From positions 6,953 to 70,952 of the forward strand of contig CALEYW010000019.1 in the NCBI GenBank assembly GCA_937927945.1: DNA of 64,000 nucleotides, given 5' to 3'. Each line of letters opens with the position of its first letter. Within the stretch, counting starts at the first letter, position 1. The position numbers and the translations under genes are program-made. Shown piece after piece: positions 56,104-64,000 of the stretch. Origin of the DNA: an uncultured candidate division WPS-2 bacterium. Its GTDB lineage: Bacteria > Vulcanimicrobiota > Vulcanimicrobiia > Vulcanimicrobiales > Vulcanimicrobiaceae. The notes below the pieces were generated by a model. It ran no database searches, was not told the DNA's origin, and saw nothing but the letters and a program-made list of their open reading frames with translations.

Positions 56104-57354
56104 CTAGCGGATTTTCGTCATCATTCCGTAAAGCGAGCCGTAGACCACCGCCACGACCCCAAAGACGATGCCGCCCATGACCACGATCAAGGCGGGCTCG
56201 AGGATGGCCGTGGCCGCATCGAGGTCCCGTTCGACGTCGGCGTCGTAGTCGTCGGCAATCCGCTCCAGCATTTCGGACGAGCTCTTGCTCTGCTCGCCGG
56301 CAGCCACCAGCGCCAGGTAGTCCGGGTCGAACAGGCCCGTCTTCAGAGCGGCCGCCGAGAACGTCCCGCCGTTGGCCCGAATGTCCGCCCGCATCTCCGC
56401 GAGACCCTTGCGATACAAGGGCGAGGGCGTTGCGGACATAACCAGCTCGAGAGCACGGTCGTACGGCACCCCTGAGAACAGCATTGCCCCCAAAAGACGC
56501 GACAGGGTCGCGAGGACCGCCTTCTTACGGATCCCACCGATGAGCGGCAACCGATAGAGGCTGCGGTCCCAGCCGTACGCGATCGCCGGACGCTTCAAGG
56601 CCTGCCGGCATCCAAACCACACCCCGATCGACAGAGCCAGCATCACCGTTACGGAGACGGGGCTTGAGAACAGCAACCCGACCTGCGTCAATCGCAGCAG
56701 ATCATCCGAAGGCTTCTGATGGTACTGCGCTGCGATCGTCGTGAAGCGCGGAACGAAGTTTGATACCAGCCACACGACGAGGCCGACGACGCCGAGCAAC
56801 ACGGATGCGGGGTAGTACATCGCCTTCTGCACTTTGCCGTACGCGCGCTTCCCGCGCTCGAGCAGCTTCGCGATCCGCTCCAGCACGAGAGCGAATCCAG
56901 CACCTTCCTCGCCGGCTTCCACCATCGCGACCATCATCTTCGAGAACTCGCCCGGTCGCGCGGCCATCGCAGCATGCAACTTCACGCCCCCGTCCGAAAC
57001 GTCCGCAAGCACGCCGCGAAGCGCCTCTCGCAAGCGCGGATTACTGCAGGACGCCATGCACAGCCCGAGTGAGCGTTGCAGCAGCACCTCGTTCTTCTCG
57101 AACATCGCCATCTGGCGAAAAAACGTCAGCTGCGCCGGACGTAGGCGCAACCCATGCCACCAATACAGCAGCCGCGCGCCGAGCGCTTCGTACGACGACG
57201 CGAACGTCGCGATCGGGTCCAGCGACGTCAGCGAAACGTTGCGAGCTTCAAGCCTGCGGATCGCGTCGACGCGCGACGGCGCACCGATCTCGCCCGAGAC
57301 CTTGTCTCCCGACGACGAACGCCCCGCGTATCGAAACCGAAGAACCTCGTCCAT
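56104..57354 (-). CDS. pilC: Type IV pilus inner-membrane platform protein PilC
   Basis: A 416-residue GspF/PilC-family platform. It has two GspF domains: the first has FFRQMAMFEKNEVLLQRSLG and EFSKMMVAMVEAGEEGAGFA; the second has LATLSRLLGAMLFSGVPYDR and LALVAAGEQSKSSSEMLERI. Three membrane segments lie at about 180-200, 230-245 and 390-410. It couples the ATPase to pilin insertion. It lies two bases after the PilT-like gene. Confidence 0.93.
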   Translation of the reverse strand: MDEVLRFRYAGRSSSGDKVSGEIGAPSRVDAIRRLEARNVSLTSLDPIATFASSYEALGARLLYWWHGLRLRPAQLTFFRQMAMFEKNEVLLQRSLGLCMASCSNPRLREALRGVLADVSDGGVKLHAAMAARPGEFSKMMVAMVEAGEEGAGFALVLERIAKLLERGKRAYGKVQKAMYYPASVLLGVVGLVVWLVSNFVPRFTTIAAQYHQKPSDDLLRLTQVGLLFSSPVSVTVMLALSIGVWFGCRQALKRPAIAYGWDRSLYRLPLIGGIRKKAVLATLSRLLGAMLFSGVPYDRALELVMSATPSPLYRKGLAEMRADIRANGGTFSAAALKTGLFDPDYLALVAAGEQSKSSSEMLERIADDYDADVERDLDAATAILEPALIVVMGGIVFGVVAVVYGSLYGMMTKIR

Positions 57355-57356
57355 GT

Positions 57357-58535
57357 TTAGCCGCCGAACATCGGCGCGACCGTGCGCACCGCGCTCGTGC
57401 CGCTGCGCGCGCCATTCGTTCCTGCCGGCAACGCACCGTTGGCCTTGACTTCATCCGGCCGAACGGCGGCCTCCTTGCCCACCTGCTCGTCGACGATTTG
57501 CAGCTCGTACACCAGCCGCGAAATGTCCGCCTCGAGCGTCTGCATCCCCTCGTTCCGCCCCGTTGTAATCGCGTTGCGAATGCTTTGCGATTTGTCGTCG
57601 CGGATGAGCGCCCGGATCGCATCCGTGGCGATGAGCACCTCGGCCGCGGCCACGCGGCCGCTCCCATCCTTGCGAGGAAGCAGGCGCAGCACCACCACAG
57701 CAGCGACTGCATTCGCGAGCGACACACGGATCTGCGGCTGCGCGTCCGCCGGAAACGCACCGATGATCCGGTCGAACACGCTGGAGGCATCGCGCGCGTG
57801 AACCGAGGTGAAGCAGAGCCGGCCCTGTTCGCCGACCTCGATCGCCGCGGCCATCGTCGCCGTATCACGACACTCGCCGACCAGCACGACGTCGGGATCC
57901 TGCCGCAGCACCGACCGCAACGCCTCGCTGAACGTCTTGGATTGCCCCTCACCGCCGATCTCCGTCTGAGACGCGATCCCCGCGCCGTCGCGGAACCGAT
58001 ACTCCACCGGGTCCTCGATCGTGACGACGTGCTTCTTGAGGTCGTTCAGAATCATCTGAACCAACGACGCCATCGTCGTCGTCTTGCCCGACCCCGTGGG
58101 ACCCACGAACAACACGAGTCCGCTCGTCTTCTTCGTCTGCTCCGCAATCACCGACGGTAACCCCAGCGAAGCGAACTCCGCCACGTCCAACGCGAGAAGG
58201 CGTAGCGCAAGGCGCACGCCGTCGAGCGTCGCGGTCGCATGAATCCGTACCGGACCGATCGGCGTCTCGTCTCCGCTGAGGTCCTCGCCCAATTCCGGCA
58301 GCGATCCATCGGCCGTGCCCTCTTTGTCGAGCCGCTCCTTGATCTCACCCAAGCCGTCCTCTTTCAAGAACGCACGGATCTGCTCGCCGGTGAACTTCCG
58401 CGTCGGCCACGGATGCTCGATGCTCCCGTGAACCCGAACCGCAACCGGCTTGTTCGGCGCGATATGCAAGTCCGAGGCCTTCATTTTCCGTGCCTCACGG
58501 AGTAAGTCGTAGAACGGGTGTTCCTGGGTCATCAC
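57357..58535 (-). CDS. pilT: PilT-like pilus ATPase
   Basis: A 392-residue secretion ATPase of the retraction (PilT) branch. N-terminal PAS-like region (ASDLHIAPNKPVAVRVHGSI), Walker A GPTGSGKTTT, His box and Asp box VTIEDPVEYRFRDG, Walker B DVVLVGECRDTATM. The PilT AIRNLIRE-like region appears as AIRALIRDDK, supporting PilT over PilB. The usual GEMRD is GECRD here. It lies five bases after pilB. Confidence 0.88.
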   Translation of the reverse strand: MMTQEHPFYDLLREARKMKASDLHIAPNKPVAVRVHGSIEHPWPTRKFTGEQIRAFLKEDGLGEIKERLDKEGTADGSLPELGEDLSGDETPIGPVRIHATATLDGVRLALRLLALDVAEFASLGLPSVIAEQTKKTSGLVLFVGPTGSGKTTTMASLVQMILNDLKKHVVTIEDPVEYRFRDGAGIASQTEIGGEGQSKTFSEALRSVLRQDPDVVLVGECRDTATMAAAIEVGEQGRLCFTSVHARDASSVFDRIIGAFPADAQPQIRVSLANAVAAVVVLRLLPRKDGSGRVAAAEVLIATDAIRALIRDDKSQSIRNAITTGRNEGMQTLEADISRLVYELQIVDEQVGKEAAVRPDEVKANGALPAGTNGARSGTSAVRTVAPMFGG

Positions 58536-58540
58536 GTCTC

Positions 58541-60001
58541 CTATGCGGCGTTCTTACTGAGCGAGAGGACTTGCAGCACTTCGTCGACGGACGTGGTGCC
58601 GTCGGCGATGAGCTGCGCGGCTTGCTCTCGCATCGGGACGTAACCCTCACTCAAAGCCAGCCGGTAGAGCGCCGCGCGCGACGCTTCATGAACAATGGCG
58701 TCCTCGATCTCGTCGCTCATCGCGAACAACTCGAATATCGCCGCCTGGCCGGCGATGCCGGTCCGGTGACACGCCTGGCACCCGCTTGAATTGCGGACGA
58801 ACACCTTGCCAGTCTTCGAGAAGCTCGCAGACTCCTCGAATTGAACGGGATAGGCGCGACGTAACGCGATCGGCGCGGTGACCTCTTTGCGGCACTCGCA
58901 GAGCTTCCGAACGATGCGCTGTGCCAGCACCGATTTCAGCGCGGATCCGATGGTCCCGCGACGCACCCCGTATTCGACCAGTCGGTCCACCACGCGCACA
59001 GCGTCGGGCGAGTGGATGGTCGAATACACCACGCGACCTGAAAGGCCGCCTTTCATCGTCTCGAACGCCGTCTCGTCGTCGCGCATCTCGCCGCAGAAGA
59101 TCACGTCGGGATCTTGCCGCATGAACGCTCGCATTGCTGACGCGAAGGTGACCTCGTGCTTCTCGCTCACCTCGACCTGATACGCGCCTCGAAGCCGAAT
59201 CTCGACGGGATCCTCAACCGTGCAAATGTTCTTGCCTTCATCCACGGTGTTCAAGATCGCGAAGACCGTCGTCGTCTTCCCCATACCCGTCGGACCGCTC
59301 ACGATATGAACGCCCGATGGATTCGCCAAGACCTCCATGTAACGGTCGCGCAGCCCTGGCGGCATCCCAAGCCGATCAAACGTCCTGAGGGTGGCGTACG
59401 ACCCCAAGAGCCGTAACACCATCTTCTCGCCGCCGTTCACCGGCATGGCCGACACGCGACAATCGACCTTGCGCCCGTTCGGGGTCGCCTGCGAGAACGA
59501 CCCGTCCTGGAACTCGCGCGTAACGTCTATTTTCAGATTCGACGAGTGCTTCAAGATCGACACGAGGCTTTGGAAGTCGTCGCGCGAGAGCGTCCGAACC
59601 TCACGCAAGGTGCGGTCCACGCGAAAGCGAACCCGCCCGCCATCGTCGGTCGGCTCGATATGGACGTCCGACGTATGCGCCGTCAGCGCATCCTCGAACA
59701 GCGCGCCGACATAGGCCCGCATCGACTCCTCACGCTGCTCGTTCTTGCCAAGCGAATAGCCCGTGCCGAGATTGCGATACAGCTCGCGCAACTTGTCGCG
59801 CAACTCGTCGGCCGGCATGAGCTTCTCGACCGTCACGCGATAGCGCACTAACGCCTCGAGCTCGTGCATGCCGTCCGCCTTCACGGCCGCCACGACGAGC
59901 TCGTCGCCGTGCAGATCCAACGGCAGCACGAGATACCGAAATGCGAAGTCCTGACCAACGACCTGCGCTGCGCCGTCCTGATTGCGCTGCAACGTCTCCA
60001 C
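58541..60001 (-). CDS. pilB: PilB-like pilus extension ATPase
   Basis: A 486-residue GspE/PilB ATPase. N-terminal domain (1-130), then SDVHIEPTDDGGRVRFRVD, Walker A GPTGMGKTTT, ICTVEDPVEIRL and DVIFCGEMRDDET. A C-terminal zinc site is formed by CECRKE and CQACHRTG. The zinc tetrad and N domain mark it as the assembly ATPase. The GTG shares a base with the stop of the VirB1-like gene (TAGTG), so secretion and pilus genes are coupled at this point. Confidence 0.92.
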   Translation of the reverse strand: METLQRNQDGAAQVVGQDFAFRYLVLPLDLHGDELVVAAVKADGMHELEALVRYRVTVEKLMPADELRDKLRELYRNLGTGYSLGKNEQREESMRAYVGALFEDALTAHTSDVHIEPTDDGGRVRFRVDRTLREVRTLSRDDFQSLVSILKHSSNLKIDVTREFQDGSFSQATPNGRKVDCRVSAMPVNGGEKMVLRLLGSYATLRTFDRLGMPPGLRDRYMEVLANPSGVHIVSGPTGMGKTTTVFAILNTVDEGKNICTVEDPVEIRLRGAYQVEVSEKHEVTFASAMRAFMRQDPDVIFCGEMRDDETAFETMKGGLSGRVVYSTIHSPDAVRVVDRLVEYGVRRGTIGSALKSVLAQRIVRKLCECRKEVTAPIALRRAYPVQFEESASFSKTGKVFVRNSSGCQACHRTGIAGQAAIFELFAMSDEIEDAIVHEASRAALYRLALSEGYVPMREQAAQLIADGTTSVDEVLQVLSLSKNAA

Positions 60002-60666
60002 TATTCCCCTCCTTGGAAGAACACCTGAACTCCGTGCGGAGGACGCCGCCTCCGACTCTGCACTGGCCGAGCCACTGCCGCTACGACCCGCGCCTCCGAC
60101 GCCGGCGCGACGGCGCCGACAAACGGTAGCGCCTCCGCGCGCGACCAGACGGTGTTTGCGTAGCCCTCGACCCGCTTCTGCAAACTCGCGCTACCGGACG
60201 TCCACGCACCCGGTCCACCGTTGTACGCCTCGAACGCCTTGAACAACGCGTATCGCGTCGCGCCCCAATTACGAACCGACCGGCCCCAGGCGTCCTGCAG
60301 CACGCTCATGCCCATCGCGATATTCGTACACGGCTCGAACGCCTCGTCGACCGTCAGATGCATCGTCGCCAAGTGCGCACTGTTCAACTGAGCGATCCCA
60401 ATGTCGATGCTTCCGCCCTCGGCGACGCGCCGCCGCGCGTACGCGATCGCATCCGCCGGCGTCGCCAAACGCGGCGTCGGGCGATCGTTGTCGTTCACCG
60501 CCCACCACCGTCCGCCGGACTCCACCGAAATGATCGCAAGCGCGGTGCGCGGCGCTACGTGAGGAGCGCATCGCTGAACCAGGTCCGACACGGTAGCAGC
60601 GCGGGCCGGTGCCGCAACCCCCAGCATTGCCGCTACGAGCGCCGCCGCGATCGCGAGCTGCTTCAC
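60001..60666 (-). CDS. virB1: VirB1-like lytic transglycosylase
   Basis: A 221-residue exported peptidoglycan hydrolase. Signal peptide ending ARA-A; VQRCAPHVAPRTALAIISVE-SGG gives the catalytic Glu. GSIDIGIAQLNSAHL and FEPCTNIAMGMSVL follow, the two conserved cysteines being typical of VirB1. It locally opens the cell wall for a type IV secretion channel. The ATG overlaps the VirB10 stop (ATGA). Confidence 0.9.
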   Translation of the reverse strand: MKQLAIAAALVAAMLGVAAPARAATVSDLVQRCAPHVAPRTALAIISVESGGRWWAVNDNDRPTPRLATPADAIAYARRRVAEGGSIDIGIAQLNSAHLATMHLTVDEAFEPCTNIAMGMSVLQDAWGRSVRNWGATRYALFKAFEAYNGGPGAWTSGSASLQKRVEGYANTVWSRAEALPFVGAVAPASEARVVAAVARPVQSRRRRPPHGVQVFFQGGE

Positions 60667-61964
60667 GGCTGCCCGCCCCCAGCACGCATCGGCGCGTACG
60701 GCGCATCGAACAGCATATCCCGATCGACGTACAAGGTGAAGATCGCGTTTTGCTTGATCGTCACGACCGGCGGCAGATTCGCATCACGCTGATTCATTTG
60801 ATTCGCAAGGTCCAGGATCGACTGCGGCAGGCCGGGTTGCGTTCCGACCCCGGTGTTGACAACGACAACATTTGTTCCGGTAGCCTGCCCCGTTACGCGT
60901 CGCGCGATTTCCGCGAGCACGCCACCCAACAGCGACCGCCGCACGAGCGGGCCTTCTCGCCGATCCAGCCTCCCACCGACGCCGGCGCGCCCCTCATCAT
61001 CAAGCGCCGGAACCTTGTCCAACGCGAACGACGACCGATCCGGAAACACAAACCGTTTCCACACGAACGCAAGCCGCGACTGTCCCGCCGCCAACCCGGT
61101 ATAGTCGCCCAGCGCTTTGGTTCCGCCCGGAATGAGCGTTTGTCCCGACAACTGATCGACGACGTCGCGCACGACGTGCGCCACCACCGGACCCGCGACG
61201 TCGCTCTCGACCGCGACGTCGAGCTGCACCGTGATCGGCGTTCCAGCCGACACCATGTATCGCCCCAACGGCGCTCGCCGAAACCCCGGCATCGTTTCGC
61301 CACGAAGACCGGCGAGGCCGCCGCTGGGCGGCTCGGAGGACGTGGGGCGCGGCGCTGCCGGCGCCTCGAGCGCGACCTGCGCGCCGGGCGGTGCCGCCGC
61401 CCCCTCGGCGGCCGGCACCGGGGTCGCGGCGGTGTTGGGCGCACCGTAGACGACGACGATACCTTGACGCGGCCGGCTGACCGACCCGACGAGCCTTCCG
61501 CTTCCATCGTCGGGTGCCGCCGTCGGCAGCACGACGCGCACGCGGCTCGCGATCGCATCCGAAACGTCGGGCACGTTTGCGCTCGTGTTTCCGACGACCG
61601 TAGTGGCGACCTCGTTCGTACGCGGCACCTGGATCAACGGCGTCGGAGCAGCAGTCGGACGCGGCTGCGCCGTTGCCACGGCGCCGGCTGCTCCGACTTT
61701 GGTGCGCACCGAATCATGCGCGACGCGCCCGGAATACCGAAACTGATCGCCCGCCTGTTGCGGCCCTTCGTGCTGCGAGAGCGTCGCGGCCGACGCGCTT
61801 TCGTGCTTCGGCGCAGCGAATATCCCAACGAGGTAGACGATCGCGATCGTCGCGAGAACGCCGACGATGCCGTACCACGCGATGGCCTTCGTTCCCGTCG
61901 GCCGGGACCGGACGGGACGCAGCAGATCTCCGGTCTGCTCGACGCCTTGCTTTTCGTCCGCCAT
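60663..61964 (-). CDS. virB10: VirB10-like type IV secretion protein
   Basis: A 433-residue VirB10/TrbI protein spanning both membranes. One N-terminal membrane segment (GIVGVLATIAIVYLVGIFAA), a Pro-rich periplasmic linker (about 85-215), then the TrbI domain (VSAGTPITVQLDVAVESDVA, LIPGGTKALGDYTGLAAGQS, and the closing PPVVTIKQNAIFTLYVDRDM). It senses energy and gates the channel. It starts one base after the VirB9 stop. Confidence 0.92.
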   Translation of the reverse strand: MADEKQGVEQTGDLLRPVRSRPTGTKAIAWYGIVGVLATIAIVYLVGIFAAPKHESASAATLSQHEGPQQAGDQFRYSGRVAHDSVRTKVGAAGAVATAQPRPTAAPTPLIQVPRTNEVATTVVGNTSANVPDVSDAIASRVRVVLPTAAPDDGSGRLVGSVSRPRQGIVVVYGAPNTAATPVPAAEGAAAPPGAQVALEAPAAPRPTSSEPPSGGLAGLRGETMPGFRRAPLGRYMVSAGTPITVQLDVAVESDVAGPVVAHVVRDVVDQLSGQTLIPGGTKALGDYTGLAAGQSRLAFVWKRFVFPDRSSFALDKVPALDDEGRAGVGGRLDRREGPLVRRSLLGGVLAEIARRVTGQATGTNVVVVNTGVGTQPGLPQSILDLANQMNQRDANLPPVVTIKQNAIFTLYVDRDMLFDAPYAPMRAGGGQP

Positions 61965-61965
61965 G

Positions 61966-62769
61966 TTACTCGCGAGCTCGCACGATCGTCGCCACGTGCT
62001 CTTGGCTCCCGCCGAGGACGAGCTGGATGGGGGACACCGCGGCGTCGATCACGATGTAACGCGTCGCGACGAAATGAAACGGGACCGGCACGAGCTTCTT
62101 GCCGTCGAGCTTATATGCCGCCGGTTTCTCGTTGAGGCCCTCCGGCAGCTTGCACCACACTTGGTTGCCGACGCTGAACGGCGTCCCGACGCAGCGTACC
62201 GTGGGGTCGCCGCTGGCCCGCCAGCCGAAATCCATCGTGGAGGGGTCGAGCGCCGACGCCTCATCGGGGCGCGGCGAGGACGCCGGCGCGACCAACGGCG
62301 GCGGCGTCTCGATCCGCACGAACACCCCGGGCGCGTCGCGATAGGTGAAGCCTAGCCGGTGCTCTTCGTACGCCGCCGTCGAGACGAGCTCGACCACGTA
62401 CTCGCGCTTCGTCGTGAGCATCTTGAGGGACGTGCGCAACGGCTGCCGTGCGGCACCGCGACCGCTCTCCTCGTCGGCGATCGTGGGGCCGATCAGCACA
62501 CGCGGCGCCATCCCCGTTGCACCGTCGTCGGCGACTTTCGCCGTCCAGCGATCGTCGAAGATCGACGCGATGCGCAACCGCTCGCCGGGCTCGAGAATCA
62601 CCTCGCATCCGAACTTCGTGGAGCACACGAGCGTCGGCGGACGAGACGCGTCATACGGTACGCGCCGAAGCCCGGGGCCGTCAACGCTGCCCGCGACGCC
62701 CGCGCGCGTCGACACACAAAGACTGAGCAGCAGCGCGACCGCGGCGCTCGTGACCATCGGATGCTTCAT
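61966..62769 (-). CDS. virB9: VirB9-like type IV secretion protein
   Basis: A 267-residue exported VirB9/TrbG protein of the outer-membrane core complex. Signal peptide (1-23); VCSTKFGCEVILEPGERLRI and GTRNVVYPNS-equivalent REYVVELVSTAAYEEHRLGF are family features. The C-terminal domain (KLPEGLNEKPAAYKLDGKKL, FHFVATRYIVIDA) would contact VirB7/VirB10. ATG overlaps the VirB8 stop (ATGA), which excludes the slightly longer upstream start. Confidence 0.9.
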   Translation of the reverse strand: MKHPMVTSAAVALLLSLCVSTRAGVAGSVDGPGLRRVPYDASRPPTLVCSTKFGCEVILEPGERLRIASIFDDRWTAKVADDGATGMAPRVLIGPTIADEESGRGAARQPLRTSLKMLTTKREYVVELVSTAAYEEHRLGFTYRDAPGVFVRIETPPPLVAPASSPRPDEASALDPSTMDFGWRASGDPTVRCVGTPFSVGNQVWCKLPEGLNEKPAAYKLDGKKLVPVPFHFVATRYIVIDAAVSPIQLVLGGSQEHVATIVRARE

Positions 62770-63494
62770 CGCTGGTAGTCCCATTTGAAGAACCGGAACT
62801 GTAAACCGTACGGGTTCGCGATGAGCGCCTTGTCGGCGTCCTTGCCGCTGTTGTCGTAGCTGCGCACGAACTCGACGCGCCCCGTATAGCGCTGGGTGAG
62901 CACGTCACTATCGTCCTTGAGACTCGTCGACGTCTCCGTCCACGAGAGGTCATAGATCTCCGCGCCGTCCGAGGTCTTCCCGCGAGGGATGAATGACGGC
63001 ACCGTGACTTCCACTTTGCGCTCCGGTGGATTCGGCATGCGCAACGTCCCGTCGGGAAATTTGTGCAGCGGCGAGTACCGATCCCAATGGCGCTGGACTT
63101 CGAGCCACGCCTGCGACCCCGGCAGCATGAACATGCGCGCGCGCTCGTACTGCGTCGCCAGCACGTCGGCACTGTTGTAGATCTGGAACACGTCCGACAC
63201 ATACTGCGCGAGGTAGTGCTTGAGGTCGACGTCGCGATACTTGGGCAGCTCGCGCGGCCGCTTGAAATCGAGCACCTGGCCTTGCGCATCGGTCGTAATG
63301 ACTACGGGCGGAAGTACGGGCTGATGCGCGGCCTGCCACCATCCAACCGCGCAGATCACGGCGACGATCGCACACGCGCCGGCGACGGCGGCCGCCACGA
63401 GCTCGCGCACGCGCGCCGATCCGACCCACTCGTTCCAGGCTTCTTTGCTGTGCGTGCGAACGCGCGCTTGAATCTTCTCTGCTGCTGTCGCCAT
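62766..63494 (-). CDS. virB8: VirB8-like type IV secretion protein
   Basis: A 242-residue inner-membrane assembly factor (VirB8/TrbF). Membrane segment AGACAIVAVICAVGWWQAA (about 38-56), then the NTF2-like periplasmic domain (YLAQYVSDVFQIYNSADV, TQRYTGRVEFVRSYD). It starts three bases after the preceding gene. Together with VirB9, B10, B1 and a VirB6-like gene it defines a type IV secretion cluster that continues past the window. Confidence 0.9.
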   Translation of the reverse strand: MATAAEKIQARVRTHSKEAWNEWVGSARVRELVAAAVAGACAIVAVICAVGWWQAAHQPVLPPVVITTDAQGQVLDFKRPRELPKYRDVDLKHYLAQYVSDVFQIYNSADVLATQYERARMFMLPGSQAWLEVQRHWDRYSPLHKFPDGTLRMPNPPERKVEVTVPSFIPRGKTSDGAEIYDLSWTETSTSLKDDSDVLTQRYTGRVEFVRSYDNSGKDADKALIANPYGLQFRFFKWDYQR

Positions 63495-63497
63495 ACG

Positions 63498-64000
63498 TTA
63501 CTCAATATGGGTGACGCCGAGCGAAACTGCCGGGCGTTCGTTGTTGATTTGCGGCTTGTTCCGTTGCCCTGCGGTGAGCAGTTGACGGTAGAGCATCATG
63601 TTGATTGGATTCATCGGGTTGCCGCCACCGAGCAGCGCACCCATCGGACCGCCCTGCCCGGGTGCAGGCGCCTGACCGCCGCCGGAACCACCTCCGGTGG
63701 AGCCGCCGCCGGTGCCGGCGGGAGACGATCCGTTACCGGACGATCCACCGCCGGAACCGGCGGACGAGCCGCCTCCGGATGAACCCGACCCGCTACCCGC
63801 CGGGGAACCGCCGAAGCGATGCGCACGAAGGGCAGCGGTGTTCTCGCGCAGCGCCGCGGTCAGCTCCTGAGCCGACCCCGCCTCTGCGCCTCCCGTATTT
63901 GCACGCGACCCCTGCCCGACCCCTCCCGAACCCCCACTCGATTCCCCACGGGCGGCCATCGTCGCCGAGGCGGGGGTCGCGGCTGCCAGCGGTGCAGCGG
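63498..64000 (-). CDS. C-terminal part of a VirB6/TrbL-like protein, cut by window edge
   Basis: The frame is open to the window end. What is visible is a Gly/Ser/Pro low-complexity tail (SSGGGSSAGSGGGSSGNGSS and similar) ending in GALLGGGNPMNPINMMLYRQ and a short polar C terminus. Such tails occur on VirB6/TrbL membrane proteins, and its position before VirB8 fits. An internal ATG at 63959 is not taken as the start. The identity is inferred mainly from context. Confidence 0.5.
   Translation of the reverse strand, partial: AAPLAAATPASATMAARGESSGGSGGVGQGSRANTGGAEAGSAQELTAALRENTAALRAHRFGGSPAGSGSGSSGGGSSAGSGGGSSGNGSSPAGTGGGSTGGGSGGGQAPAPGQGGPMGALLGGGNPMNPINMMLYRQLLTAGQRNKPQINNERPAVSLGVTHIE

Overview
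The window is high-GC bacterial DNA with three marks: lipoproteins with glycine runs after the lipobox, Vgb-type beta-propeller lipoproteins in tandem, and many GTG starts with ATGA/GTGA gene overlaps. Together these resemble the Eremiobacterota/Vulcanimicrobiota group, but that is inference from style; there is no rRNA or other taxonomic marker. Conjugation-type VirB genes, two tyrosine recombinases, a Tn3-family transposon, a methyltransferase-nuclease and an annealing-type recombinase suggest a large plasmid or an integrative element. No tRNA, rRNA or CRISPR array was recognised.

Layout. 1-5.2 kb: a glycosylase-like protein, a DNA methyltransferase fused to a nuclease-like domain, a divergent tyrosine recombinase with a leaderless extended -10 promoter, and small unknown genes. 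5185-18045: a complete Tn3-family transposon of 12,861 bp with 38-bp imperfect inverted repeats and a perfect 5-bp target duplication (AGGTT). It carries a resolvase with a res-like site, a copper-type CopC/CopD module, a tungstate/molybdate ABC transporter with its regulator, a molbindin, a small pterin-domain protein and the DDE transposase. It inserted beside the stop codon of a gene in a minus-strand lipoprotein operon (25017 down to 18049, originally continuing at 5130-4762). 25.3-29.3 kb: a ligase-type adenylation domain, then a tightly overlapped minus-strand operon of four small unknown genes, an intact tyrosine recombinase and an AbiU2-like HEPN protein.

29.5-39.3 kb: a formate dehydrogenase locus with a ModE-like regulator, a LysR regulator with a 26-bp palindromic operator, a selenocysteine-containing catalytic subunit (in-frame TGA followed by an E. 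coli-like SECIS hairpin), a NuoE-NuoF fusion, a separate iron-sulfur subunit, MoeA, FdhD and a TupA-type tungstate-binding protein. The usual alpha subunit is split in two and the halves are in swapped order. The W/Mo uptake genes on the transposon could supply this enzyme.

39.3-44.5 kb: a decayed resolvase, a LuxR-type HTH protein, an 18-bp palindrome before a 72-residue exported peptide with four 14-residue repeats, a large LuxR-type regulator, a degenerate HD-GYP protein, an orphan terminator and a strand-annealing-like protein. 44.6-64 kb: one long minus-strand unit joining type IV secretion genes (VirB6-like, B8, B9, B10, B1) to a complete-looking type IV pilus machine (PilB, PilT, PilC, pilin, prepilin peptidase, PilM-PilN fusion, PilO, PilP, secretin), with CcdA, TPR, HEAT-like and helicase genes. 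Most junctions overlap by 1-17 bases, so the two machines appear to be made together.
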